A DNA stretch of 64,000 nt from an uncultured Alcaligenaceae bacterium (GTDB lineage: Bacteria > Pseudomonadota > Gammaproteobacteria > Burkholderiales > Burkholderiaceae_B), in NCBI GenBank assembly GCA_937908115.1, contig CALEQZ010000054.1, forward strand, positions 1 through 64,000. The letters run 5' to 3'. The notes under the pieces are model-generated. The model was not told where the DNA came from, made no database searches, and saw only the letters and a list, made by a program, of their open reading frames with translations. Positions 50,038 to 58,388 of this stretch are shown in pieces (position 1 is the first letter of the stretch; every line of letters begins with the position of its first letter). The position numbers and the translations under genes are program-made.

Positions 50038-51702
50038 TCAGACGGCCGTTACGTTTGCGAGAACCGACGCCACCGTCACCTCACGGATGCCGGCGGTGCC
50101 GGACACCGTGTAGGTATAGTCCCGAGCTCGGTAGTTGCCGCGCAACCGCGTAGGCCGGCCGCTGGTGATGGTCTTTTCTACCACCACCTCGCGCGGCCCG
50201 CTGTCGGTCTCGACGGTAGCCTGCATCCGGAACTGCACGGGGTAGGCGTCAGCGACTACCTGCACGGCGCCGATGTTCTGCGGCCGCTCCAGGATGATGC
50301 GACGGCCCATCCAGACGCCAACCAGCGCGCTGCCCGCATTCCACTTGTGAACGTCATCATCCTCGGGCAGGGCCACGAACAGCTCATCACGGCGCGGGTC
50401 AGCATAGGCCGCGGTGGCATAGATATCGCTGCGCGTCAGCGTGATGCTCCCCTCGCTGACTTCCAGGATCAGCACGCCGCGCGCGCCCGGAGCGCCGGTG
50501 TCGTACCAGCAGTAGTAGCGGTTGTCGTGCACCGCCGCGTGCATGGATTCGGGCCTGTAGGCCTGCCACTGCTCGCGCGTCATGATGCTTTCCGTGACCA
50601 CGCGAATGCCGCCGGTCGGGTCTACAAGCACCAGGCCGTCCGGGGATGCGTACAGCACGCCGGCCTGGAACGCCTTGATCGAGCGCTTGGCTACGCACGG
50701 CTGGTTGCCTTCCAGCCGCACCGGCGTGAATGTCTGCGGGTCAGCCTGCGTGGCCATGTATGTGCCACCGCCTGTGCAGATGACGGTGGCCTGCCCCAGG
50801 ATGGCGCCGCCGACAATGTAGTCCGGCACTGGTGAGTGGTACGGCCAGCCGTAGGGCTTGAATACCTCAGACCGATAGACGCGCTGGCCGGAGAACCCCA
50901 CCATGAAGCCGGCCGGGTGCGCCATCAGGCCGAACAGGTCCTCGGGCGGCGGCACAAGGGCAAACTCTGGCAGGGCCTCGCCCAGGATATCGATCTCCAG
51001 CACATCCGAGAAGGACGTGGCCCCGGCTGCCGTTTCCTTCCAGAACCGCAGCACGGCAACGCCGGTGGCGTCCGTCACCGACACGTACAGGCGCTTGTGC
51101 GTGATGTTGTAGGCGCCAGCCGGTGGCCCTTCCATCGACACGACGTTCAATGTGTCGCCGCTCATGGCTTCGAACGGCTCAGACACCTCATTCGGCGGCC
51201 CCTCCTCGCCCCAGGCGCTGACGAACGTGTAGGCAAGGTAGCATTCCTGCCGCTGGGTGGCATCAGGATCAGCGTCCGGGTCCGGGGTCACAGTAACAAC
51301 CGCGCGCGTGGTCGGCGCGGGGATGCCGAGCAGGTATGAAGCCGCGGGCATCAAATCGTCGCCAGTGGCCATCGTCGCGTCCGTGACCCTGGGCGGCTGG
51401 CCTGCTTCCGTGTAGTAGACCCGCTCGCTGGTATCGTCCGGAATCGGACCGATGGCCACGTCGGTGTCGTTCAGCCAGTGAAACCACCAGCGCGTGTCAT
51501 CGTCCAGCGTCCGGCCGTATCGAAAGATGGCGCGCTTGGTCCCGACCTTCGCCAGGTCTGCCACCTTCACCGGCGCGCGCAGCGGCACGATCTTGCCGGT
51601 GTGCAGCACCACGTTGAGCGCGTCCTGCGCCGCGCCGGCGGGCAGCAGGTAGGGTTCTACCCGCGGCTGCATGCCGCCAAAGGCCTTGGTGGCGTCCCTC
51701 AT
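50038..51702 (-). CDS. Large beta-rich tail protein (tail nozzle/hub-like)
   Basis: This 554-residue protein starts MRDATKAFGGMQPRVEPYLLPAGAAQDALNV and continues with many beta-strand-like repeats, such as GPPNEVSEPFEAMSGDTLNVVSM and GVLYASPDGLVLVDPTGGIRVV, suggesting a beta-propeller. Proteins of this kind form the tail nozzle or hub in short-tailed phages. No enzymatic motif is visible. It overlaps the spanin gene by four bases. The role is inferred from position and fold impression. Confidence 0.6.
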   Translation of the reverse strand: MRDATKAFGGMQPRVEPYLLPAGAAQDALNVVLHTGKIVPLRAPVKVADLAKVGTKRAIFRYGRTLDDDTRWWFHWLNDTDVAIGPIPDDTSERVYYTEAGQPPRVTDATMATGDDLMPAASYLLGIPAPTTRAVVTVTPDPDADPDATQRQECYLAYTFVSAWGEEGPPNEVSEPFEAMSGDTLNVVSMEGPPAGAYNITHKRLYVSVTDATGVAVLRFWKETAAGATSFSDVLEIDILGEALPEFALVPPPEDLFGLMAHPAGFMVGFSGQRVYRSEVFKPYGWPYHSPVPDYIVGGAILGQATVICTGGGTYMATQADPQTFTPVRLEGNQPCVAKRSIKAFQAGVLYASPDGLVLVDPTGGIRVVTESIMTREQWQAYRPESMHAAVHDNRYYCWYDTGAPGARGVLILEVSEGSITLTRSDIYATAAYADPRRDELFVALPEDDDVHKWNAGSALVGVWMGRRIILERPQNIGAVQVVADAYPVQFRMQATVETDSGPREVVVEKTITSGRPTRLRGNYRARDYTYTVSGTAGIREVTVASVLANVTAV

Positions 51703-52214
51703 TGCCCAGCCCTCTCAACGCCGGTGTGCAGCCCGTGCACGTAGCCCTGCAGCCCGTTCACCTGGTCAGCCCATCCTGCAGCGTCTTTTCCCACCTCTCC
51801 AAGTCGTCGTCCAAGGCTTTCAGCTCGCGCGACACACTCTCCAAATACGCCGATCCAGTCGGGGCCGGTCGCATCAGATCCGCCGCGGGCGTCGGCAGCA
51901 TGGGTACGGTTGCGGTATTGGTCGAGCAGGCCGCGCAACTGAGCGACGTGAGCAGCGCGCCGGCGATCCTGCTCAGCAGCGCGCGCCTCGGTGCGTTGGC
52001 GGGCGAGCACGGCGCCGCGGTATCGGGCATCAGCATAGTCCTTCTCCTGTTGCATTGCGGCCTGGATAGCGGCCCGCACTCGCTCGGCTCGGGCACGCTC
52101 GTCGGCCTGGCCGGCGGCGTACCTGCCGTGGCCGTACCAGACCACCGCGGCGGCGGCCAGGGCGAGCGCGATGGCGCCGGCCACGGCCGCCAAGGCATAG
52201 GCACGCAGGCCCAT
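51699..52214 (-). CDS. Inner-membrane spanin (Rz-like)
   Basis: The 171-residue protein has one N-terminal membrane helix (AYALAAVAGAIALALAAAAVVWY) and a long charged coiled-coil periplasmic part (ADERARAERVRAAIQAAMQQEKDYADARY), the i-spanin layout. With the outer-membrane Rz1 it bridges and fuses the two membranes in the final lysis step. The ATG at 52214 overlaps the endolysin stop (TGATG); an upstream start would add seven residues. The Rz1 gene is embedded in another frame. Confidence 0.85.
   Translation of the reverse strand: MGLRAYALAAVAGAIALALAAAAVVWYGHGRYAAGQADERARAERVRAAIQAAMQQEKDYADARYRGAVLARQRTEARAAEQDRRRAAHVAQLRGLLDQYRNRTHAADARGGSDATGPDWIGVFGECVARAESLGRRLGEVGKDAAGWADQVNGLQGYVHGLHTGVERAGQ
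51758..52036 (-). CDS. Outer-membrane spanin (Rz1-like), embedded
   Basis: Inside the Rz gene, shifted frame, lies a 92-residue Rz1-type lipoprotein. It has a signal peptide with core ALLSRIAGALLTSLS and a Cys following (SCAACSTNT), then a Pro-rich short periplasmic part (VPMLPTPAADLMRP) and an amphipathic C-terminus. A nested Rz1 is a hallmark of lambda-like lysis cassettes. The start could be either ATG at 52036 or 52030. The lipobox is not perfectly canonical. Confidence 0.75.
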   Translation of the reverse strand: MLMPDTAAPCSPANAPRRALLSRIAGALLTSLSCAACSTNTATVPMLPTPAADLMRPAPTGSAYLESVSRELKALDDDLERWEKTLQDGLTR

Positions 52215-52753
52215 CACTGGATCCCCGACAGGCACAGCCGCCGCTCGTCCAGCCGCCGGTTGTAGAGCCCCTGCACAAACCGCCTGCCGACGTAGGACCA
52301 GACCGGCCTGCCGCTCGGTGCGTGCGCCAGCGCATCGCAGCCCTCGGCCAGGCGACCAGCGTTAATCAGTCCTACGGCACGGCTCGCGCAGGTGTTCGGG
52401 TACCCCAGGTTGTGCGCATGGTCGGAGAGCGCATCGAAGATCGGCTGGCTGATGACCACGTCGATGCAGTCGGCTAGGCTGATCTGGCCCTTACTTACCA
52501 CCAACTGCTCAATCTCGGCGCAGCGCTCAGGCGACCAGTAGTCACCTACGATGACTTCCTGCGGGCTGGTAGCGTTGGTCAGACCGCGGCAAACGGTTGG
52601 CACACCGCCGGCGAGCTTGTCGGCGTAGACTGTGTTTTGGTTGTCGCCCTCCCAGCGGGACAGCATCTGCTGGAGCTGCGGGCTGAAGAGGGTCAACGCA
52701 CCCATGGAGATCAGCGCTGCCGCGCCGCCGGCGATCCTGGTCCCGAGCTTCAT
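52214..52753 (-). CDS. SAR endolysin (lysozyme-like, GH24)
   Basis: This 179-residue muralytic enzyme has an N-terminal signal-anchor-release segment (IAGGAAALISMGALTLF) rather than a cleaved signal peptide, so it waits tethered in the membrane until the pinholin depolarises it. The catalytic region has the Glu in SRWEGDNQ, the Asp in YADKLAGGVPT and the Thr, as in T4-type lysozymes with longer spacing. The ATG at 52753 overlaps the holin stop as ATGA. Several Cys could form regulating disulfides. Confidence 0.9.
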   Translation of the reverse strand: MKLGTRIAGGAAALISMGALTLFSPQLQQMLSRWEGDNQNTVYADKLAGGVPTVCRGLTNATSPQEVIVGDYWSPERCAEIEQLVVSKGQISLADCIDVVISQPIFDALSDHAHNLGYPNTCASRAVGLINAGRLAEGCDALAHAPSGRPVWSYVGRRFVQGLYNRRLDERRLCLSGIQ

Positions 52754-53001
52754 AGGTCGCACCTCGCACGCATCGAGGCGATCCGCTCCCGGCTCTCGGC
52801 CGCCTCTCGGCGGTCACGGCGCATCTGGAAGTACACGTTCACGACCAGGCCGGCCAGGGCGATCAGCACGCCCGACAACCCCAGCCAATTGATGGAGGCA
52901 AGCCAGCCGGCGATTCCGGCCGCGCTGCCGCCCAAGGTCGTTTTGCCGGACACGGAGATAGCCGCAGCCTCCGCCGCAACGTCGTTGATGTGCTGACCCA
53001 T
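52750..53001 (-). CDS. Pinholin-like holin (S21 type)
   Basis: The 83-residue protein has two short helices, TTLGGSAAGIAGWLASINW and LSGVLIALAGLVVNVYFQM, then a charged tail RRDRREAAESRERI, strongly resembling phage 21 pinholin. The weakly hydrophobic, Gly/Ala-rich first helix fits a SAR-type segment. Pinholins form small holes that depolarise the membrane and so free SAR endolysin, which lies next. The cassette order holin, endolysin, Rz/Rz1 is standard. The ATG at 53001 is chosen; codons six before are less likely. Confidence 0.87.
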   Translation of the reverse strand: MGQHINDVAAEAAAISVSGKTTLGGSAAGIAGWLASINWLGLSGVLIALAGLVVNVYFQMRRDRREAAESRERIASMRARCDL

Positions 53002-53045
53002 CGCTTTCCTCTGTGGCATGGGACGCCTCCCTTGGAGGACGGACG

Positions 53046-53072
53046 AAAAAATGCCCGCGCGTGGCGTGCGGG
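53046..53072 (-). terminator. Rho-independent terminator before lysis cassette
   Basis: On the minus strand a stem CCCGC/GCGGG (53054-53058 with 53068-53072, extended by weaker pairs) is followed by six T (53046-53051). It lies between the DUF4376 gene and the holin gene and would limit read-through from the fibre module into the lysis genes unless antiterminated. Confidence 0.7.
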
Positions 53073-53094
53073 TTACTCGGATCGGTGCGCCGGA

Positions 53095-53502
53095 CTATTC
53101 GGCCGCGTCCCAGCGGATGGACGCAATCTGGTCCAACGCATTTGGCGCGCCGACGGGCACCGCCTGCACAGCGTCGCGCAGGCGCTGGCGCTTGCCCACG
53201 ATCTGCTGCGACGCGGCCATGAAAAGCTGCACCTGGTTGAGCGTGAGCTGCCGCATTTCTGCTGGCGTGATGCCGCGGGCCGCGGCCAGACCGTCCAGGT
53301 ACGGTGTCGGCGCCTGGCTGTCGGCCGCCCACGCCAGCGCCTCGGCCTGCTGCACCGGCCAGGTCAGGCGCTCGGGTTCAGGGTAGCCGGCCGTCAGCGC
53401 AGCCGCGGCGGTCTCGAAGGCAGCGTTGATCTCGGCCAACTTGCGCGCGCGGGCGGCCTCGATCTTGTCAGCCGCGGTGATGATTTTGGACAGGTCGATC
53501 AT
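53095..53502 (-). CDS. DUF4376-like tail-fibre accessory protein
   Basis: The 135-residue protein is helical with features typical of DUF4376-type proteins: ARARKLAEINAAFETAAAALTAGYPE, QQAEALAWAADS and LTLNQVQLFMAASQQIVGKRQ. Genes like this follow fibre genes in many phages and may assist assembly. It overlaps the preceding gene by four bases (ATGA). Confidence 0.75.
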   Translation of the reverse strand: MIDLSKIITAADKIEAARARKLAEINAAFETAAAALTAGYPEPERLTWPVQQAEALAWAADSQAPTPYLDGLAAARGITPAEMRQLTLNQVQLFMAASQQIVGKRQRLRDAVQAVPVGAPNALDQIASIRWDAAE

Positions 53503-53789
53503 TGCGGCAACTCCAGCGGCCCGTCGGGCGGATCGATCAAGGGCGCGGGGAAGCGCACCGACTGCGAGGCATTGGGGCCGTGCGGCAGCAGCAGCGTCAG
53601 GCGCAGCACGCCGTCGATACGCTCGACCGGGCCGACCACGAAGGGGTGCGGGGACGCCTCGGCCGGCAGGGTCGCGCCGTCCGGGATGACGCTGAAGTCG
53701 ATCTCGTCGCCGTTGATGGTGAGCACTTCGCCGGTCTTAACGACGGTCAGCGTGTCGTCGCGGCGCTGGGGTGATAGGGTGATGTGCAT
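53499..53789 (-). CDS. Fibre-module small protein
   Basis: A 96-residue protein starting MHITLSPQRRDDTLTVVKTGE, of a type common between fibre and DUF4376-like genes. Segment GDEIDFSVIPDGATLP is typical. It contains about six beta strands and no enzymatic motif. Likely a fibre assembly helper. Confidence 0.65.
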   Translation of the reverse strand: MHITLSPQRRDDTLTVVKTGEVLTINGDEIDFSVIPDGATLPAEASPHPFVVGPVERIDGVLRLTLLLPHGPNASQSVRFPAPLIDPPDGPLELPQ

Positions 53790-53799
53790 GCTTGTTTCC

Positions 53800-54582
53800 T
53801 TAGAACCAGCGCCCGAAGATCGTTACGTTAGCCGTTACCCCCGAAGTCCGGCTGATCGCCGATGCGACAAATGCCGATAGACCTCCGGGTGTGAAATTAA
53901 CTTGTCCCCACTGGGCGGTGTTTGTTTCCAATGCGACAGAGCCTCCGAAAACCTCCTGGAAAGCCGCAGGAAAAGGTTCCAACGCACCCGCAGAAATTGT
54001 GCTAAAGAACATCGCCGTTCCACCGGGATTAGACGCGGCATCTAGCTGCACGGTCTTCCAGCAAATCTGCGTCCCGTCCGCGAACCGGACATACTCTCCG
54101 TTGGCGTTGCTACCGCGCTCGATGACAGCGCCGGTAGGCACGCCACCGGACTGGGAGACGGTGCCGAGGATGTTCTGCCGGTTGTAGGTCTGCGTGATGT
54201 ACTCCTGGCTCCCGCCATCCCACCGATACGCACCAGCACCCGCTATCCAAATATCACCGACGTCCGTCGTCGGCGCCTCGGTATAGATCGGCATGCGGCC
54301 TACCGCTTCCGGATGGGTACCGGCCACCGCGGCCAGGCCGGCCGGCGTTACCGCTTGGTCGTCCGCCAGGCCGCCCTTGGTCGACGGTTCATCGGCCAGC
54401 GGCAAATGCTCCGCAGGCACCATACCGCCGTCCAGCGGCGCCACACCGTTGGGCTGCCCGCGGGCGCTGGCCGGCAGCTTCTTGGCTACCTCTTGAGCGA
54501 GGATCTCCACGTTCCCATCCGCCTCGTCGGCGGTGAGGTTGCGGTCCAGGTCTCGCCGAAAGACCAGATCGTCAAGCGACAT
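53800..54582 (-). CDS. Tail fibre protein with gp53-like C-terminus
   Basis: The 260-residue protein has an N-terminal part with DLDRNLTADEADGNVEILAQEV, a Gly/Ala hinge and a C-terminal beta-rich tip ending TSGVTANVTIFGRWF, characteristic of fibre tips in the gp53-like group. The central DGTQICWKTVQLDA is also typical. It is the likely main host-binding fibre. It lacks variable-repeat or reverse-transcriptase neighbours in the window, so no diversity-generating element is evident. Confidence 0.8.
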   Translation of the reverse strand: MSLDDLVFRRDLDRNLTADEADGNVEILAQEVAKKLPASARGQPNGVAPLDGGMVPAEHLPLADEPSTKGGLADDQAVTPAGLAAVAGTHPEAVGRMPIYTEAPTTDVGDIWIAGAGAYRWDGGSQEYITQTYNRQNILGTVSQSGGVPTGAVIERGSNANGEYVRFADGTQICWKTVQLDAASNPGGTAMFFSTISAGALEPFPAAFQEVFGGSVALETNTAQWGQVNFTPGGLSAFVASAISRTSGVTANVTIFGRWF

Positions 54583-54584
54583 GC

Positions 54585-55034
54585 TCAGGCCCGCTGCTGC
54601 GAAAGGGTCCAGACAAACGTCATGATCTCGCCCGGCACCTTGGTCTTGACCCCGAACACGGCCCGATTGGTCAGAAGGCCGCCCGTCGCCGCATTGAACA
54701 GCCCGGCCTCCGTGATCGCGCCATTGCCCACCGTTTCGCCAAACACGGCGGTGTAGATGCGGGACGGCCCGGTGCCTGTGATCGACACCGCCACGCGGGA
54801 GCCTGCGATCTCGGCCTCCAGCGTGGTGCTGGTGCCGTCCTCAGGCGTGTCGCCTTCGCCCAGGGCCATGTGGGAGATCACGTCCACCGCCTCGCCGGCG
54901 GCGCGCGCCGCCAGGTACCCAAGGCCGCCATCCGTGAAGGCGTTGCGGACCAGGTACTGGTCCACCGTGCCGTCCAGCCGACGATGGGCGATGAGAATGT
55001 CCCCGCGATGCAGGGTACGGTCGATCTGAATCAT
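54585..55034 (-). CDS. Fibre-associated structural protein
   Basis: The 149-residue protein starts MIQIDRTLHRGDILIAHRRLDGTVD and contains the beta-strand sequence AVFGETVGNGAITEAGLFNA that recurs in phage tail/fibre base proteins. Its stop is two bases before the fibre start. No exact family was recalled. Confidence 0.62.
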   Translation of the reverse strand: MIQIDRTLHRGDILIAHRRLDGTVDQYLVRNAFTDGGLGYLAARAAGEAVDVISHMALGEGDTPEDGTSTTLEAEIAGSRVAVSITGTGPSRIYTAVFGETVGNGAITEAGLFNAATGGLLTNRAVFGVKTKVPGEIMTFVWTLSQQRA

Positions 55035-55043
55035 GATGGTGTC

Positions 55044-55610
55044 CTAGAAGGTGAACGCGTCGCCGACGTAGTCCGGCTCCACGTAGTCGTTGACGTAGGT
55101 CTGCAGGTAGCCCGAGCCAGGGTCGCGGGCAACGGAGGCGTCGGCCAGCGGGCGCATCAGCGCCGACACCAGGTCGTCCACGGCTGCAGCGGCATCCGCC
55201 GCCCCGGTCGCCATCCGGGCAAGCAGCACATCGGCCCCTCGCGCGACGTCGGCCTGTGTCTGGCCGAACTGAAGCGCATCGGCGGAAGCCGCGCGGTCCG
55301 TCATCTGGCGCAGCAGGTGACCAAGCAGCCGGTCGGCAGACGCGCTGCTGTCGGCCAGCGTGGCCTGGAGGTGCGCCAGCAGCATGTCCTGCGCTGCCGA
55401 GCGGTCCTGCTGCGTCAACCCCCAAGCAAGGAAGTCCGCGGCGCCGGCGCGGTCGGCCAGCAGCCGGCTGGTTCCGTCCGGGTCCAGGCTGGCGCTTACC
55501 TGCATGGCCACCCAATCGGCAACCAGTTGCATGATTTCGGCCCGCACATCGGCACGCAGGATCACGCGCTCCGTTTCGATGCGCATGCCCTCCTTCTTGC
55601 CGTCAGCCAT
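55044..55610 (-). CDS. Helical repeat phage protein
   Basis: The 188-residue protein is mostly built of six to seven repeats of 16-19 residues with a consensus like ADR-A-ADxLL (for instance LADRAGAADFLAWGLTQQ and ADSSASADRLLGHLLRQM). The N-terminus (MRIETERVILRADVRAEIMQL) and the C-terminal part ending VEPDYVGDAFTF are less regular. It may be a filamentous helical connector between tail and fibre. The start overlaps the upstream gene's end by eight bases. Confidence 0.65.
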   Translation of the reverse strand: MADGKKEGMRIETERVILRADVRAEIMQLVADWVAMQVSASLDPDGTSRLLADRAGAADFLAWGLTQQDRSAAQDMLLAHLQATLADSSASADRLLGHLLRQMTDRAASADALQFGQTQADVARGADVLLARMATGAADAAAAVDDLVSALMRPLADASVARDPGSGYLQTYVNDYVEPDYVGDAFTF

Positions 55611-55998
55611 TGAACTGCTCGCGCACCTGGAACTTCAGTATCTGATAGGCCGTTTGGATGCCGTCGGCGAATGTCACTTCGACCTCGCCCTCGAACTCGC
55701 CGGCTGTATCCAGGGCATCCGCGGACCAGAACATAACGCACCTGCCGCCGACGCCCGCCACGTCGTAGGGCGGGTCGGCGTTGATCTCGCCCGTTTCTGG
55801 GTCCTGGTATCCGCCGATGGGGTAGCAGGGCATGATGGCCTTGACGGTGTCCGCGCCCACCTCCCGGAACAGCATCCGAACCGTAGTTCCCGGCCCGGAC
55901 AAGTCGATGGGCGCCAGGGTGCGCTCATCGCGCAGCGAGAAGATGAGCGACGGCCGCGTATCGCCTTGGACCAGCCTGATCTTGGATGAAGTCGCCAT
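55603..55998 (-). CDS. Baseplate/BppU-like small protein
   Basis: This 131-residue protein starts MATSSKIRLVQGDTRPSLIFSLRDE and looks like the N-terminal domain of baseplate upper proteins (BppU-type), with MLFREVGADTVKAIMPCYP. It is beta-rich and would attach fibres to the tail. Its start directly abuts the stop of the adaptor gene. Confidence 0.65.
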   Translation of the reverse strand: MATSSKIRLVQGDTRPSLIFSLRDERTLAPIDLSGPGTTVRMLFREVGADTVKAIMPCYPIGGYQDPETGEINADPPYDVAGVGGRCVMFWSADALDTAGEFEGEVEVTFADGIQTAYQILKFQVREQFNG

Positions 55999-56634
55999 TT
56001 ACGCGCCCTTGTTGTTTGGGCTCGTGACCGCCTTGGCCTGCACATCGCCCATGAGGAATGCTTCAGCCGCCTGCAGGTGCTGGGCAGCCCGCGCGTGAAA
56101 CGCCGGCACCGTGTCCGCTTCTTTCAAGAAGCAGCGGTACAGAACGTAGTCAACCAGCGCGGATTCGAACGTGCGCTCCTGCTCCAGCTCGGTCTCATCC
56201 ACGGCTGTGGCGGGCGGCTTGGCGTAGCTGATCTCCACCACCACGCCCGCGCGCGCCGGCGGATACACGTCGAATTGCCCGGGCTCCTTGTCGTCGTACA
56301 CGTAGTGCACGATCTCGGCCGCCTTGGCCTGGCTGCGCCAGGTCGGGCGCACGCGCGCCAGGTCGGCGCCCGCCACCAGCGTGATCTGCCGCTGCCGCGG
56401 CGCCGAGACGTTGCGCACGACCGCGAACAGCCGGCGCGATCCGTCCGGCAGCACCTGCCGCGCCCCTTCGAGTAGTTCGACGTTCTCGCTGGCCTGGTAG
56501 AGGTCCGGCCGCTTGGAGCACATCCAGCCCCGCCCCTCGTTGAGCCAGCCAAGCAGCTCGTCGGCCCCCCAGAAATCCAGGTCCGCATCCTGAAGGATGG
56601 CGCGAGCCATGGTCAGCACCTCGGACGCTTTCAC
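55999..56634 (-). CDS. Head-tail adaptor (DUF6682-like)
   Basis: The 211-residue protein starts GTG with VKASEVLTMARAILQDADLDFWGADELLGWLNEG, the pattern of podoviral adaptors (DUF6682-like). Helices then lead to HYVYDDKEPGQFDVYPPARAGVVVEISYAKPP. It should join the portal ring to the tail tube. The GTG at 56634 overlaps the preceding stop as GTGA, so it is translated with the previous gene; a larger upstream frame is not plausible. Confidence 0.75.
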   Translation of the reverse strand: MKASEVLTMARAILQDADLDFWGADELLGWLNEGRGWMCSKRPDLYQASENVELLEGARQVLPDGSRRLFAVVRNVSAPRQRQITLVAGADLARVRPTWRSQAKAAEIVHYVYDDKEPGQFDVYPPARAGVVVEISYAKPPATAVDETELEQERTFESALVDYVLYRCFLKEADTVPAFHARAAQHLQAAEAFLMGDVQAKAVTSPNNKGA

Positions 56635-57278
56635 AGGTCGTCCCTGGCGGTGCGCATGGGCTTGTGCGCGTAGCCGTGCGGCGCGTCGTTGGCGTGCGCC
56701 ACTACGGCGGCGTCGAAGGCGCTGCGCAATGCCCCCGCGCGCGACGGGTCGGCGTAGGCCGCCTTGTGCGCGTGCAGCCGCGCCAGTGCGCCCAGCGCGA
56801 TCTGCTCGGCGTAGCGGTCCAGCAGAACGTCCTCCACAGCCGTAGCCGTGCGCCGGGGCGCGTAGGCGACTTCCACAATCAGCGCCCGCGGCACCTTCAC
56901 CGACACCATGGGCACCAACCGGACCCATCCCGGCAGACGGCAGTAGTAGCCCTCCACTTCGCGGGTGTTGGCGGCCAGCAGATGGGCCCATCCCAGCGGG
57001 TAGCGGGCATTCAGCTCCGGCTTGGTGAGCGGGCCGATGCGCCCTTCGGGCAGCCACGCCGTCATCACTTCGGTGATCTGGGTGTCCCCGTCCGGAGGAT
57101 CCAGCTCCAGGTCCGCCATCGCCGGCACCAGCGTGATCGGGTCCAGAATGGCAGTCAGCACGCGCGTGCGCGTGCACCACTCGACGCACGCATCCACCAC
57201 GGCGTCATCAATGGCCGGCAGCGGCGCGCCGTCCACGCCGGTCAGCACGTAGCGCCGGAAGTCTGCGACCGCAGCCAT
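56631..57278 (-). CDS. Phage head/tail joining protein, unknown family
   Basis: The 215-residue protein starts MAAVADFRRYVLTGVDGAPLPAIDDAVVDACVEWC and has mixed helices and strands (PRALIVEVAYAPRRTATAVEDVLLDRY). It is encoded between head and adaptor genes, so it may be a second connector or stopper. The start overlaps the preceding stop as TAATG. Confidence 0.62.
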   Translation of the reverse strand: MAAVADFRRYVLTGVDGAPLPAIDDAVVDACVEWCTRTRVLTAILDPITLVPAMADLELDPPDGDTQITEVMTAWLPEGRIGPLTKPELNARYPLGWAHLLAANTREVEGYYCRLPGWVRLVPMVSVKVPRALIVEVAYAPRRTATAVEDVLLDRYAEQIALGALARLHAHKAAYADPSRAGALRSAFDAAVVAHANDAPHGYAHKPMRTARDDL

Positions 57279-57856
57279 TACTCGATCTCGCCGGCGGCCT
57301 TCGAGTTGCTGAGCGTGACGATCTGCTGAATCAGCACGCCCTTGTCCAGTTCGGCGCTCAGCGTCTGGCCATAGGCCGATTGTGCGAACTTCACCAGGTC
57401 ATCGTTGGTCATGCCCTGCAAATTGGGCAGGTCGAATGCCACCTGGCCGCGCTTCTCCACCGGAGTCGGCTCCGGCGGCGGCGGGGGGTCTTCCACCACC
57501 AGCCCGACCGAACCAGGGTCCGACTCCGCCTTGTCCCAGCTTTCGCGCCAGATATCCGGGTAGCGCAGCAGGATCACGGCCACGCGAGGCGTGACGAAAT
57601 GAATCTGGCCCGGCCTCCAGGATAGGCCGGTGTCGGCCACGTTGTCGCGCTTCTCGGCCTTCTTGCCGACATACTCGATGGGGATTAAGTTCGGTGCCGG
57701 CGCGATGGTTGCCGCTGCCGGCGCTTCCGCTGGCGCGCGAGTGCCCGGCGACATGCTCACGTCGGGGGTGGATTGCGCCGCAACCGGCGAGGTGGCCTGG
57801 GCTTGTACCGGCGACGCTGCGCCAGCGGTAGCGGGGGTCCGCTTCGGACGTGCCAT
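57278..57856 (-). CDS. Phage head-region protein with disordered N-terminus
   Basis: The 192-residue protein has an Ala/Pro/Thr-rich disordered N-terminus of about 55 residues, then an alpha/beta part with LIPIEYVGKKAEKRDNVADTGLSWRPGQIHFVTP, a run of Pro (PPPPPEPTP) and a helical end. No family was recognised. Position suggests a head or neck role. Confidence 0.55.
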   Translation of the reverse strand: MARPKRTPATAGAASPVQAQATSPVAAQSTPDVSMSPGTRAPAEAPAAATIAPAPNLIPIEYVGKKAEKRDNVADTGLSWRPGQIHFVTPRVAVILLRYPDIWRESWDKAESDPGSVGLVVEDPPPPPEPTPVEKRGQVAFDLPNLQGMTNDDLVKFAQSAYGQTLSAELDKGVLIQQIVTLSNSKAAGEIE

Positions 57857-57946
57857 TGAATGCTCCTGAATGGATGAAGGCCGGGAACGCGAAATGCACC
57901 CGGCCTCCTGGATGCGCCGCAGCCGGCGGCGCGGACGGGCGCCCTA

Positions 57947-58357
57947 TCAGGGCGCGCCGACAGCTGCACCGAACACGACGACGCGCACGGTACCGGCGGC
58001 GTAGTCGGCGCCGCCCGCAGTCAGAACCAGCTTGACCGGCCGGTTGAACGTAACGGGCGCGGCGTTCGACTGCTGCGCTCCAGCCGCGGCCACGCTGGCC
58101 GCGTTGAGCCAGTAATCGGCGTCAGCCTGCGGACTGTCGTCGACAGGCTCGAAACCGAGCGTGGCCGTGGCGCCAGTGCCGGCGGCATGGTGCACAAGCC
58201 GAACATCCTGCACGCGCACGCCCGCAGGGATGATGCCCATGTACACCTTGTCGGTCTCGGCGATGGTGCCCGTGAACGCGTAGTCCTCGGACCAGGCATT
58301 GCCGTGCGCCGACATGTGCAGCGGCTTCTGGTTGTAATCGGATGCGTAGCGATCCAT
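57947..58357 (-). CDS. Capsid decoration-like protein
   Basis: The 136-residue protein starts MDRYASDYNQKPLHMSAHGNAW and is beta-rich, with GIIPAGVRVQDVRLVHHAAGTG and a Gly-rich end (TAGGADYAAGTVRVVVFG). Small beta-rich proteins directly behind the capsid gene are often decoration or stabiliser proteins. The ATG at 58357 is preferred over an upstream frame of 56 codons with no resemblance. A stem-loop overlaps the stop codon. Confidence 0.65.
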   Translation of the reverse strand: MDRYASDYNQKPLHMSAHGNAWSEDYAFTGTIAETDKVYMGIIPAGVRVQDVRLVHHAAGTGATATLGFEPVDDSPQADADYWLNAASVAAAGAQQSNAAPVTFNRPVKLVLTAGGADYAAGTVRVVVFGAAVGAP

Positions 58358-58388
58358 GATGGAAATCTCCAGAGTGATGACGGTCGAC

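Noticed and set aside
47917..54582. Diversity-generating retroelement as in Bordetella phage BPP-1
   Set aside because: No reverse transcriptase, no template/variable repeat pair and no Mtd-like lectin were found in the window.
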